Shown here in pieces: positions 53,803 to 63,266 of a stretch of DNA of 64,000 nucleotides. A program made the position numbers and the translations under genes. Each line of letters begins with the position of its first letter. The stretch's first letter is position 1. Below the pieces are notes generated by a model, which made no database searches, had not been told where the DNA came from, and was given only the letters and a program-made list of their open reading frames with translations. The DNA is from an uncultured Bacteroidales bacterium (lineage in GTDB: Bacteria; Bacteroidota; Bacteroidia; Bacteroidales; UBA932), in assembly GCA_934691625.1 (NCBI GenBank), contig CAKUTA010000001.1, forward strand, positions 186,001 through 250,000. Reading direction: 5' to 3'.

Positions 53803-55584
53803 ATGAAATATTATAAATACATATTATTGCTCGGGGCGTTCGCTGTGACATCCTGTGACCTGGATGAGTTCCCGGAGGACAAGCTCGCTCCAGAGAACTA
53901 CTTCAACAACGAGGCGGAGCTGCGGACGTTCACAAACACGTTCTACCAGCAGAACCTGCCTACCGCGGAATCCATATACTCTGAAACTGCGGATCTGATC
54001 GTCTGCACCACACTTTCGGAAGAGGTCGCAGGCACCAGGGTCGTAGTCAATGACGGTGGCGGCTGGACGACAGGCTCATGGAACCCGCTTGTATATATAA
54101 ACGAGTATCTATATTATTCGCACAGATGCAAGGATGCCAAGGCGCGTGCGCACTATGACGGGGTCGCCAGATTCTTCAGGGCATACTTCTATTTCGAGAA
54201 GGTGAAGCGTTTCGGAGATGTTCCATGGTATGATACCCCTATAGGTTCTGACGATCCTGCCCTCTACAAGGAACGTGATTCCAGACAGTTCGTCATGGAG
54301 AAGGTTATGGAGGACATCGACTATGCCATCGAGAACCTTCCTACGACTGTGGATGTATATAATGTGACCAGATGGACAGCTCTGGCGCTCAAGTCAAGGA
54401 TCTGTCTCTTCGAGGGAACATTCCGCAAGTATCATGGCATTGACGGAAGCGAGGAATTCCTTTCCGCATGCGCAGATGCTTCAGAGAAATTCATAAGCAG
54501 CAGCCCTTACGGCATCTATACTTCAGGCACATATCCGTACCGCGACCTCTTTGCCGCGAAGAACGCCACCTCCACACAGACAGAGGTGATCCTCGCCAGG
54601 GACTACGACAAGAGCCAGAGCATCGTTCACAATATCAACATGTATGCGCTTTCCACCACCTACGGCATGCCAGGCGTCACCAAGAAGATGGTGGACAGCT
54701 ATCTTATGGCTGACGGCACCAGATTTACTGACCAGCCGGGCTACAGCACGATGGGCTATTATATGGAGATGCAGAACCGTGACCCGCGTCTGACACAGAC
54801 AGTCAGAGGCCCTCAGTACACCAGGATCGGCGGCACCGAGAAACTGGGGCCGGACTTCACCTGCTCCCATACAGGATATAACCTGACAAAGTGGGTAGGA
54901 GACGCCAGCCAGGACGGATATAACAATTCGTACAATGATATCATCCTTTTCCGTTCAGCAGAAGTTTATCTCAACTTCGCTGAGGCAAAGGCCGAACTTG
55001 GCACATTGACCCAGGCGGATATCGACAAGTCCATAAAGAAACTCAGGGACAGGGTCGGCATGCCGAACCTGAACATGGCTGCGGCAAATGCTTCACCAGA
55101 TCCGTATCTCTCAAGTGAAGAGACAGGCTATGTGAATGTTACAGGTCCTAACAAGGGCGTTATCCTGGAAATCCGCAGGGAGCGTGCCGTGGAGCTGATT
55201 GCCGAGGGCTTCAGATACTATGACATGATCCGCTGGAAGGAAGGCAAGCGCTTCGAGCAGGAAATCAAGGGCATGTATTTTGCTCCGATAAAGTATGGCG
55301 AGTCATACCGTGTCTATGATATCGACGGCGACGGAAAGAACAGCGCCATGGATATCTGCCTGTACACAGGTGCACAGCCTACTGTTGACGGCGTCAAGAC
55401 CTATTATAAGATAGGGGACAAGTTCAGCCTTACAGGAGAGAACGGCGGCAATGTGATTGTCCATGATACGAAGGCAGAGCCGCGCCAGTGGCGTGAGGAC
55501 AGGGATTATCTGTATCCAATTCCTCTGTCACAGATACTGCTCAGCAGCGGAAAACTGAAACAGAATCCAGGCTGGGACGAATAG
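53803..55584 (+). CDS. SusD/RagB-like lipoprotein (second ECF locus)
   Basis: 593 residues, lipobox AVTSC with Cys18. SusD core blocks GVARFFRAYFYFEKVKRFGD, TRWTALALKSRICLFEGTF, ILEIRRERAVELIAEGF and RWKEGKRFEQ are present, and the end is QNPGWDE. It is the surface partner of the SusC just upstream. It shares long near-identical stretches with the SusD at 17697, including the calcium-site-like insert DIDGDGKNSAMDICLY, which corresponds to DLDGDGTIDVCLY there. The similarity argues for duplication rather than independent recruitment. Confidence 0.95.
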   Translation: MKYYKYILLLGAFAVTSCDLDEFPEDKLAPENYFNNEAELRTFTNTFYQQNLPTAESIYSETADLIVCTTLSEEVAGTRVVVNDGGGWTTGSWNPLVYINEYLYYSHRCKDAKARAHYDGVARFFRAYFYFEKVKRFGDVPWYDTPIGSDDPALYKERDSRQFVMEKVMEDIDYAIENLPTTVDVYNVTRWTALALKSRICLFEGTFRKYHGIDGSEEFLSACADASEKFISSSPYGIYTSGTYPYRDLFAAKNATSTQTEVILARDYDKSQSIVHNINMYALSTTYGMPGVTKKMVDSYLMADGTRFTDQPGYSTMGYYMEMQNRDPRLTQTVRGPQYTRIGGTEKLGPDFTCSHTGYNLTKWVGDASQDGYNNSYNDIILFRSAEVYLNFAEAKAELGTLTQADIDKSIKKLRDRVGMPNLNMAAANASPDPYLSSEETGYVNVTGPNKGVILEIRRERAVELIAEGFRYYDMIRWKEGKRFEQEIKGMYFAPIKYGESYRVYDIDGDGKNSAMDICLYTGAQPTVDGVKTYYKIGDKFSLTGENGGNVIVHDTKAEPRQWREDRDYLYPIPLSQILLSSGKLKQNPGWDE

Positions 55585-55611
55585 TCCTGTGGATGGAATT
55601 GAAACTGCTTC

Positions 55612-55658
55612 TATATTTGAGGTCTGGAGCCTGACTAGTCCGGTGCCGGACCTTGAAT
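55612..55658 (+). promoter_or_regulatory. Intercistronic promoter element and hairpin after SusD
   Basis: TATATTTG (55612-55619) matches the TAnnTTTG -7 element. It is followed by nested stems AGGTCTGG/CCGGACCT (55620-55627 and 55646-55653) and GTCCGG-TG-CCGGAC (55638-55651). The combination could stabilise the SusCD message end and provide a separate start for the EEP/GH89-GH3/GH20 genes. No good -33 box is visible. Confidence 0.4.
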
Positions 55659-55683
55659 TTATTAAATTATTTATAACAGCACA

Positions 55684-56622
55684 ATGAAATTGAAAATGAA
55701 TGTTATCTTTACAGCATTCATCGCATTGTCGATGATAGCTTCAGGTTCATGCAGCAAGTCCGAGGGAAATGGCAGCAATCCATGGCACGGAGGAAACGGT
55801 GGCGGAAATACTAATCCTACCAGCCCATATGCCTATCCGAGGGCTTCTGAAAGCACAATACGTCTGATGACATATAACTCATATTACTGCAAGGGAAATA
55901 ATGGCGATGCCTCGAAAAATGGCTTCACCGCACAGAACACGGCCAACTTCGCGAGAGTGATAAAAGGCCTCTCTCCGGACATGATCTCCATCCAGGAGCT
56001 TGACTGGCATGCTTCTGACAGGGGAAACCGCGAACTGCTGAACGATATCGCCACAGCGACAGGTGAAAAATGGAAAGTCGTGTTCGGACAGGCCGCTGAC
56101 TATGCAGGAGGAAAGATAGGCCCTGGTCTTCTCATAAAGGAAACTGCATTGTCAAGACTCGGGTTCAAGAATGTCACGACTGTCCCTATTGAAGGCAAGG
56201 AAAAGAGGATACTTATCATTGCCGAATTTGAGAAGTTTGTCTTTATCGCCACTCATCTGGATACTGACGATACCCAGCGTGCCGCCAGCGCAAGATCCAT
56301 CATTAATGAGGCGGACAAGTTCATGAACAAGAAGCCTGTATTCCTGGCAGGAGACCTGAATGACTCTCCGGCGTGGACTAACGGCGGCGCTGCATTCCCG
56401 ATACTCAAGGAACGGTTTGTCATCAAGAGCGCCACAGAAGGTACCCTTCCTGCGCAGCCGAACCAGAATATCGACTATATTCTCTATGACGCCAACGGCA
56501 CAGATTTCATCAATTTCGAGGAGTCTCATGTCGTCAAGTCCTTCCTGTTCGGGGATTCCCTCGAGAGGCTTGATTCAGTTTCCGACCATTATCCTGTAAT
56601 TCTAGACATCAACTTGAAATAA
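55684..56622 (+). CDS. EEP-fold phosphodiesterase lipoprotein (second copy)
   Basis: 312 residues. Lipobox ASGSC with Cys23, then a Gly/Asn-rich spacer (about 24-48), so it is probably cell-surface or periplasmic. The EEP catalytic series is LMTYNSYY (Asn), SIQELDW (Glu), IATHLDTDD (His, Asp), AGDLNDSP and the terminal SDHYPV. It differs in sequence from the EEP enzyme at 11673 but fills the same slot after a SusCD pair. This strengthens the idea that a phosphodiester is part of the target. ATG 55696 is an alternative start. It overlaps the next gene by one base (TAATG). Confidence 0.86.
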   Translation: MKLKMNVIFTAFIALSMIASGSCSKSEGNGSNPWHGGNGGGNTNPTSPYAYPRASESTIRLMTYNSYYCKGNNGDASKNGFTAQNTANFARVIKGLSPDMISIQELDWHASDRGNRELLNDIATATGEKWKVVFGQAADYAGGKIGPGLLIKETALSRLGFKNVTTVPIEGKEKRILIIAEFEKFVFIATHLDTDDTQRAASARSIINEADKFMNKKPVFLAGDLNDSPAWTNGGAAFPILKERFVIKSATEGTLPAQPNQNIDYILYDANGTDFINFEESHVVKSFLFGDSLERLDSVSDHYPVILDINLK

Positions 56623-59600
56623 TGAAGATTTCCGTCAGGCTGCTTGCAGCGGCCGTATCACTGTTCCTCTGCTGTGCAGCAGCATCTGCATCAATATCTT
56701 TCGACGGCGTAAAGGGCCTTGTCGCAAGGCGTGTTCCTTCACTTGCCGGCAAAGTGGAATTTTATGAAAGGGCTGCAGCTCCAGGCTATGCCGATACATA
56801 CGAGCTCTCCGTGGAGAACGGGAAGCTCATTGTCAAGGCTTCATCCCAGACTGCGGCATCCATGGCAGTCAACTGGTACCTGAACATATATTGCCATGAA
56901 AGCCTCTCCCATAACGGGGACAATGCAGGCGGCATTGACGGAAAACTTCCTGAGACAGGCGGGCATATCGTGAAGAACTCCAGGTTCGGCTACAGGTATG
57001 CCCTGAATTACTGCACCTATAACTACTCCTATTCGTTCTATGACTGGAACGACTGGGAGCGGGAACTTGACTGGATGGCTCTCCATGGAGTCAACCTCAT
57101 GCTTGCGCCTCTAGGATGCGAGCTTGTCTGGGCCAATGTCCTTAGGCAATATGGCTTTTCGGATGCCGAGATCGAAAATTTCGTGGCAGGTCCGGGATAT
57201 ACGGCATGGTGGCTTATGGGTAATCTCCAGGGATGGGGCGGCCCGATGAGCCGCGACATGATGGAAAGCCGTGCGGATATGCAGAGGCGTATCATGGCGA
57301 GGATGAAGGAGCTGGGAATCGAACCGGTGCTTCAGGGATTCTGGGGCATGGTGCCTACAGCTCTAGCCGAAAAATACCCTTCGGCGAAGATTGCCGACCA
57401 GGGCATGTGGGGCAGAGTATTCCAGCGCCCTGCGGTACTGCTTCCTGACGATCCTCTTTTCAGCAAGATGGCGGACAGCTGGTATGCCGAGCTTAAAAGC
57501 CAGTATGGCAATGATATAAAATATCTTGGCGGAGACCTCTTCCACGAGGGCGGAGACACTACGGGAGTCAATGTCACACGCACAGCCCGCCTTATACAGG
57601 AATCCATGCAGCATAATCTTCCAGGCTCCATCTGGATGTTGCAGGGCTGGAGCGGAAACCCGAAGAAGGAACTTCTTGCGGGCCTTTCCCCTGAGCACAC
57701 CATAGTCATAGATCTTTTCGGAGAGAGTGGCACCACGTGGCGCGATACGCATGAATTCTATGGGACACCATGGGTATGGGCGACCGTGAACCACTTCGGT
57801 GGAAAGACCGATATGGGCGGACAGCTGCCTGTTATTATTAAGGGGCCTCATCAGGCGCTTCAGGCCAGCTCCGGGCTCCTGTGCGGTGTTGGCATTCTGC
57901 CGGAGGGAATCAATGCGAACCCTGTTGTCTATGACTGGGCCATGAAGACGGCATGGGAGGATTCAGAGCCTTCTGTCGCCGACTATACCCGCGACTATAT
58001 ACGCTACCGGTACGGCAAGGATAATGCAGACCTCATGAAGGCCTGGGACATCCTTACACGCTCGATATATGGCGATTTCGAGATAAAGGGCGAAGGCACA
58101 TTCGAGTCCATCTTCTGTGCACGTCCGGGAATGGAGGTCAAGAATGTCTCCACATGGGGACCTAAGCGCTTCCAGTATGATCCTGAAGATGTTAAGGACG
58201 CTCTGAAGCTGTTTATCGCGGCAGCCCCGGAGTTCAGAGGCTCCGTCACATTCAGCTATGACCTTGCTGACCTGGCACGTCAGGTACTTGCAAACCATGC
58301 ACGGGAGGTCTATGACCGCTCGATGGCGGTATATCGAAATGGTGATGCGGAAGGCTTCTCCATTCTTGCTGACGAGTTCATAAGCCTGCTGAAGCTTCAG
58401 GACAGGCTTGCCGGCACACAGCCTGAATGGCTTGTAGGTCGCTGGCTGGACAAGGCATCGCATTATGGCAATACCGTGGAGGACTGCAAGCTGTCAGAGA
58501 AGAATGCAAGGATGCTGATTACCTACTGGGGACCGGAAATCCCATCCACCAGAATCCATGACTATGCAAACAAGGAGTGGAACGGTCTGCTGGAGGACTA
58601 CTATCTTCCGAGATGGGAGGCGTTCTACAGCTGGCTCAAGAAGAAGATGGCAGGCGAGGATGCGGCAGAGCCGGATTATTTCGCCATAGAGAAAGGATGG
58701 GTATATAACAGAAAGGCATATCCTGTGTCCGTAAACGGCGAGGATGTCCTTCATCTTGCTGATACAGTGATGCTTGCTGCACGTCCTGCATACAGGGACA
58801 AGTCCCTCTCCGCGGAGGCAAGGGCCGCGGACCTGCTTTCCCGAATGACATTGTCTGAGAAGGTGGCACAGATGCGCCATCTGCATTTCAAGCATTTCGA
58901 TACGGACGGTCATGTGGACATGGAGAAGCTTGCAGCTTCATCGGGAGGACATTCCTGGGGATGTATCGAGGCGTTTCCTTACAGTTCAGGCCAGTATATG
59001 CGTGCCATGTACCGTATCCAGAAATATATGCGTGAGGAGACAAGGCTCGGAATCCCTGTGATTCCTGTTATGGAGGGACTCCACGGTGTGGTCCAGGATG
59101 GCAGCACTGTCTTTCCGCAGGCTATCGCGCAGGGAGCCACCTTCTCCCCAGAACTTGTAGGGCAGATGGCTGGATGCATTGCTGGAGAAATGTCAGCAAT
59201 CGGGGCTGAGCAGGTCCTTGCACCTGACTTGGACGTGGTACGCGAGCTCCGCTGGGGCCGTGTCGAGGAAACTTATGGGGAAGACCCTTATCTTATCTCA
59301 TGCATGGGCAATGCCTATATGGCTGTGATGCATGAGAACGGGAAGATCACTACGCCCAAGCATTTTCTTGCACATGGTAATCCTGTGGGCGGCCTGAACC
59401 TGGCTTCTGTAAGAGGTGGCGAGCGTGAACTGCGCGACCTTTATCTGGTGCCGTTCAAGAGCGTGATACAGAACCAGTCGCCGCTTTCCATCATGAACTG
59501 CTACAGCTCCTATGACGGTGTGGCTGTCACAGGCTCTCCATATTATATGACAGATATGCTGCGTGGGGAGCTTGGATTCAGAGGCTACGTCTATTCCGAC

Positions 59601-61310
59601 TGGGGCTCCGTGCGTATGCTCGCCAAGTTCCACATGGCGGCAGCGTCCAATGAAGAAGCAGCAAAGATGGCTGTCGAGGCAGGAATTGACCTTGAGGCGG
59701 GGAGCGAGAACTACCGTTTCATCGAGGATATGGTCCGTTCAGGCAAGATTGACATGAATTATATAGACAGGGCGGCAGGCAATGTCCTTTATGCGAAGTT
59801 CGCCTCAGGGCTGTTCGACAAGGCGCTTCCTGATACGCTCGGATGGCAGAAGGGCATCCATACGCCAGAAGCGAGGGTTCTTGCACGCCGTATGGCAGAC
59901 GAGAGCACGGTTCTGCTGACTAACAATGACGGCTTCCTTCCTCTGTCCGCGGATGCGCTGCGTTCCGTGGCGGTCATCGGCCCGAATTCTGACCGTGTCC
60001 AGCTGGGAGATTACTCGTGGGGGGCAGACAAGAATTGCGGAGTGACACCGCTTGAAGGTATCAGGTCAATGCTGGATTCACGTGGAGTCCGTGTGAACTA
60101 TGCCGCGGGCTGCGACCCATATTCACAAGACAGGTCTGGCTTCAAGGCAGCTGTCAGTGCCGCCAGGAAGAGTGATGTTATCCTCCTTTTTGTAGGCTCG
60201 CAGAGCGCAATGCTTGCGAGGGCAAGCGAACCGGCGACATCAGGTGAAGGCTACGACCTTACAGACCTTGTGCTGCCTGGTGTCCAGATGGATCTGGTAA
60301 GGGAGCTTGCGAAGCTCGGAAAGCCGATGGTGGTCACTATGGTGACAGGAAAGCCGTTTGTGGCTGATGAGATCGCCTCCCTTTCCAAGGCTGTACTCGT
60401 GCAGTGGTATGCCGGTGAGGAAGCAGGAAACTCCATCGCTTCCATCCTTTTCGGCGATATGAACCCATCAGGCAAGCTTCCTGTATCATTCCCGAAGAGC
60501 GTAGGCCATCTGCCTTGCTATTATAACTATCTTCCTACAGACAAGGGGTACTATAACAAGAAAGGCTCCATTGACAAGCCGGGACGCGACTATGTGTTCT
60601 CTGATCCGTATGCCTCATATTCTTTCGGACATGGACTGAGCTACACCACATTCGAATACGGAAATCTGGCAGTAAGAAGCGATGAGCTTGCGCCGGGAGA
60701 TACCATCAATGTCAAGTTTACTGTGAAGAATACCGGCAGCGTGGACGGAAAGGCCGTGCCGCAGCTGTATGTCCGCGACAAGGTTTCCAGCGTCGCCACT
60801 CCGGTAAAGCAGCTTAAGGCATTCACCAAGATTCTGCTGAAGGCGGGCGAGCAGAAGACCGTCGAGCTTAATGTGCCTGTATCGGCACTTTCGCTGCATG
60901 ACAAGTCCATGCGCGAGGTGGTCGAGCCGGGCGAGTTCGAGCTGTACATCGGCGATTCTTCCGAGGATATCAGGCTCAATGCCTCCGTCACCGTCGGGGA
61001 CGGATTCTCCGAAGCCTCCAGTGTCAATGCTGATGTCCGTGATGCAGTGGCTGGTGTCGAGGCTCATGGTGAATATGTCGAGATCTCTGGAACTGTCCGC
61101 AATGTCCAGGCGGCAGTCCTGTCAGGTGTCACTGTCAGCCCTGCCGGCGAGCCTTCGGTCAAGACCGTCACCGACAGGAACGGACGTTACCGCATCCGTG
61201 TAAGGCTCAATGACAGCCTTGTGTTTACCCTCGACAGTTATATCCCGGTTTCTGTTCCTGTCAAGGGCACATCGTCCATTGATGTGGATATGGACCCTCT
61301 TATCAACTGA
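56622..61310 (+). CDS. GH89-GH3 bifunctional glycosidase (fusion)
   Basis: 1562 residues with a signal peptide (about 1-23). Residues about 25-715 resemble GH89 alpha-N-acetylglucosaminidase (NAGLU family). LGGDLFHEGGDTTG holds Glu309 and VIDLFGESGTTW holds Glu368 at the expected positions of the two catalytic glutamates. Residues about 724-1345 are a GH3 beta-glycosidase with VMEGLHGVVQ, the ETYGEDPYL block and the nucleophile Asp993 in VYSDWGSV. A fibronectin-III-like GH3 C-domain (about 1350-1440) follows. The last 80 residues form a carboxypeptidase-regulatory-like beta domain with TVTDRNGRYRIRV. The frame is open throughout, with no sign of an assembly join. It would remove alpha-GlcNAc and an adjacent beta-linked sugar from one glycan. 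Fused GH89-GH3 proteins are not something I know as common. Confidence 0.92.
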   Translation: MKISVRLLAAAVSLFLCCAAASASISFDGVKGLVARRVPSLAGKVEFYERAAAPGYADTYELSVENGKLIVKASSQTAASMAVNWYLNIYCHESLSHNGDNAGGIDGKLPETGGHIVKNSRFGYRYALNYCTYNYSYSFYDWNDWERELDWMALHGVNLMLAPLGCELVWANVLRQYGFSDAEIENFVAGPGYTAWWLMGNLQGWGGPMSRDMMESRADMQRRIMARMKELGIEPVLQGFWGMVPTALAEKYPSAKIADQGMWGRVFQRPAVLLPDDPLFSKMADSWYAELKSQYGNDIKYLGGDLFHEGGDTTGVNVTRTARLIQESMQHNLPGSIWMLQGWSGNPKKELLAGLSPEHTIVIDLFGESGTTWRDTHEFYGTPWVWATVNHFGGKTDMGGQLPVIIKGPHQALQASSGLLCGVGILPEGINANPVVYDWAMKTAWEDSEPSVADYTRDYIRYRYGKDNADLMKAWDILTRSIYGDFEIKGEGTFESIFCARPGMEVKNVSTWGPKRFQYDPEDVKDALKLFIAAAPEFRGSVTFSYDLADLARQVLANHAREVYDRSMAVYRNGDAEGFSILADEFISLLKLQDRLAGTQPEWLVGRWLDKASHYGNTVEDCKLSEKNARMLITYWGPEIPSTRIHDYANKEWNGLLEDYYLPRWEAFYSWLKKKMAGEDAAEPDYFAIEKGWVYNRKAYPVSVNGEDVLHLADTVMLAARPAYRDKSLSAEARAADLLSRMTLSEKVAQMRHLHFKHFDTDGHVDMEKLAASSGGHSWGCIEAFPYSSGQYMRAMYRIQKYMREETRLGIPVIPVMEGLHGVVQDGSTVFPQAIAQGATFSPELVGQMAGCIAGEMSAIGAEQVLAPDLDVVRELRWGRVEETYGEDPYLISCMGNAYMAVMHENGKITTPKHFLAHGNPVGGLNLASVRGGERELRDLYLVPFKSVIQNQSPLSIMNCYSSYDGVAVTGSPYYMTDMLRGELGFRGYVYSDWGSVRMLAKFHMAAASNEEAAKMAVEAGIDLEAGSENYRFIEDMVRSGKIDMNYIDRAAGNVLYAKFASGLFDKALPDTLGWQKGIHTPEARVLARRMADESTVLLTNNDGFLPLSADALRSVAVIGPNSDRVQLGDYSWGADKNCGVTPLEGIRSMLDSRGVRVNYAAGCDPYSQDRSGFKAAVSAARKSDVILLFVGSQSAMLARASEPATSGEGYDLTDLVLPGVQMDLVRELAKLGKPMVVTMVTGKPFVADEIASLSKAVLVQWYAGEEAGNSIASILFGDMNPSGKLPVSFPKSVGHLPCYYNYLPTDKGYYNKKGSIDKPGRDYVFSDPYASYSFGHGLSYTTFEYGNLAVRSDELAPGDTINVKFTVKNTGSVDGKAVPQLYVRDKVSSVATPVKQLKAFTKILLKAGEQKTVELNVPVSALSLHDKSMREVVEPGEFELYIGDSSEDIRLNASVTVGDGFSEASSVNADVRDAVAGVEAHGEYVEISGTVRNVQAAVLSGVTVSPAGEPSVKTVTDRNGRYRIRVRLNDSLVFTLDSYIPVSVPVKGTSSIDVDMDPLIN

Positions 61311-61341
61311 TTGATTAACATTCTTTTTACAGCTTATTCGC

Positions 61342-62940
61342 ATGAAAGCCAGAGAATTTATATGTTCGCTGCTGCTTGCCGCTGTCTCCATGGCAGCGGC
61401 ATCTGCAGCTGTAAGGATTGTGCCTGAGCCTGTCCGTATTGTTGAACGTGCAGGCAAGGCATCGCTCCCTTCCGCCATAACGATTTCCGCTCCCGCGGGC
61501 AGCGGCATTGCCGATACCTATATTGACCTGACTTCAGGGATCCTGGAAAAGTCGGGAATAACATTGGGAAAGGGTGGATGGCGTTCGACGGTGAAACTGT
61601 CATTGTCCCGCAAAGTTGACGGTGCCGGGGCATATATCATTGAGGTAAGACGCCGCCGTGTCATGATCACGGCCTCTGACGAGGACGGGCTCTGGAACGG
61701 TCTGCAGACATTGACGCAGCTGCTGATACAGGGTGTTGACCATAAGATGATCATATATGATGCGCCACGTTTCGGTTACCGCGGGGCAATGCTTGACTGC
61801 GGTCGTCATTTCTTTACCGTGGATGAGGTGAAGGCTTTCATTGACATGATGGCGGTTCATAAGCTTAACATGTTCCACTGGCATCTTACCGAGGACCAGG
61901 GCTGGAGAATCGAGATAAGGAAATATCCGCTTCTTACAGAAATAGGCTCAGTGCGTAAAGGCTCGTACCTGACAAACTATTCCGGGGAGCAGCATGATGC
62001 ATACAGCAGCGAGCCTTATGGCGGATTCTATACTCAGGATGAGATTCGTGAGGTCGTGAAATATGCCCAGGACAGGCACATTGTCACGATTCCTGAGATC
62101 GAGATCCCCGGGCACAGCATGGCAGCTCTGGCTAGCTATCCATGGCTTGGCTGTACCGGCGGGCCTTATGAGGTGCGTGTGCAGTGGGGGGTCTCCGATG
62201 ATGTGATGTGCATCGGGAAGGAATCGACATGGGAGTTCTGCCGCAATGTCCTTGACGAGGTGTGTGAGCTGTTTCCTGGAGAGCTGATACATATCGGCGG
62301 AGATGAGGCTCCACGTGTAAGATGGAATGAATGTCCGCACTGCCAGGCTCTTATGAAGAAGGAGGGCATGACTTCAGAGGCGCAGTTGCAGAGCTGGATT
62401 ACATCCAGGGTCGAGAACTATCTCGCTTCTAAAGGGAAACGGATCATCGGCTGGGACGAGGTTCTTGAAGGCGGTGTGTCCAAAGGGTGTGTCGTGATGT
62501 CCTGGGCAAACGGCAGTACCGGCGGTCAGAAGGCTGCGGCGCTTGGCAATGATGTGATTATGACAGACAAGTTCCATTGCTACTTCGACTGCTATCAGAC
62601 GGAATCACGTGAGGGAGAGCTTTTTGCCCATAACAGGAACATCCCGCTGGAGAAGGTGTGGCAATATGACCCTGTGGGCGGCATGGATGCTGCATCTGCT
62701 TCACATGTGCTTGGCGTACAATGCAATACATGGACAGAGCATATCTCCGCCATGGACAGGGTCTATTTCATGAACCTTCCACGTATGGCTGCACTTGCAG
62801 AGGTTGCTTGGGCATCTCCGGAGAGCCTTTCAGGCTACCACGATTTCCTGGAGCGCCTTCAGGCTTCCTTTATACCGCTCTACAGTGCCGCCTCATGGCC
62901 TTTCGCAGAGTTCTACAGACAGGATCTGGAACGCCGGTAG
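61342..62940 (+). CDS. GH20 beta-N-acetylhexosaminidase (second copy)
   Basis: 532 residues. Signal peptide about 1-22 (AAASAAVRIVPEP); no lipobox, so it is probably periplasmic, unlike the GH20 lipoprotein at 4381. GH20b N-domain about 23-130, then the barrel with FHWHLTEDQGWRIEI, PEIEIPGHSMAAL and the catalytic pair Asp321-Glu322 in HIGGDE. EGGVSKGCVVMSWANG and the C-terminal WTEHI block complete the family pattern. It is the last gene of the second glycan locus, 31 nt after the GH89-GH3 gene. It is followed by a 422-nt gene-free region with palindromes. Confidence 0.95.
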   Translation: MKAREFICSLLLAAVSMAAASAAVRIVPEPVRIVERAGKASLPSAITISAPAGSGIADTYIDLTSGILEKSGITLGKGGWRSTVKLSLSRKVDGAGAYIIEVRRRRVMITASDEDGLWNGLQTLTQLLIQGVDHKMIIYDAPRFGYRGAMLDCGRHFFTVDEVKAFIDMMAVHKLNMFHWHLTEDQGWRIEIRKYPLLTEIGSVRKGSYLTNYSGEQHDAYSSEPYGGFYTQDEIREVVKYAQDRHIVTIPEIEIPGHSMAALASYPWLGCTGGPYEVRVQWGVSDDVMCIGKESTWEFCRNVLDEVCELFPGELIHIGGDEAPRVRWNECPHCQALMKKEGMTSEAQLQSWITSRVENYLASKGKRIIGWDEVLEGGVSKGCVVMSWANGSTGGQKAAALGNDVIMTDKFHCYFDCYQTESREGELFAHNRNIPLEKVWQYDPVGGMDAASASHVLGVQCNTWTEHISAMDRVYFMNLPRMAALAEVAWASPESLSGYHDFLERLQASFIPLYSAASWPFAEFYRQDLERR

Positions 62941-63126
62941 CGGTGGTATAGACTATTCTGCCATCGGAACTGTTTCACCGGAACGTCCAGTGGTTTCCAT
63001 TATCGCCTGCCTGTGCATCCCGGGAGTTTTATGTGTAATGTAAAATATTAATATATAACGGAACTATGCATTTTAGGCTTGTAAGCCATAATGTTATTTC
63101 CTCAATTCGCTGATTTACAATTATTT

Positions 63127-63171
63127 AACATTTTTTAAAATAGCATATGTGATGATTTTGAGAAATGTTAA
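63127..63171. repeat. Intergenic imperfect palindrome, copy C
   Basis: TAACATTTTTTAAAAT (63127-63142) pairs with ATTTTGAGAAATGTTA (63156-63171) at 14 of 16 positions. The tail ATGCGCTGATATTTAAC closely matches the tail of the copy at 23241 (ATATACTGATAATTAA). It is in the same orientation as copies A, B and D. Confidence 0.7.
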
Positions 63172-63266
63172 TGCGCTGATATTTAACTGATTAACTAAAA
63201 TGGGCGCTTTATGTTTTCCCACTTTATCTGACGCAAGCCTGAAGTGCATGAGCCTGATATATAATA

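Noticed and set aside
58861..58900. Possible frameshift or assembly join between GH89 and GH3 parts
   Set aside because: The reading frame is continuous through the junction near residue 724, codon use looks unchanged, and both domains are complete.
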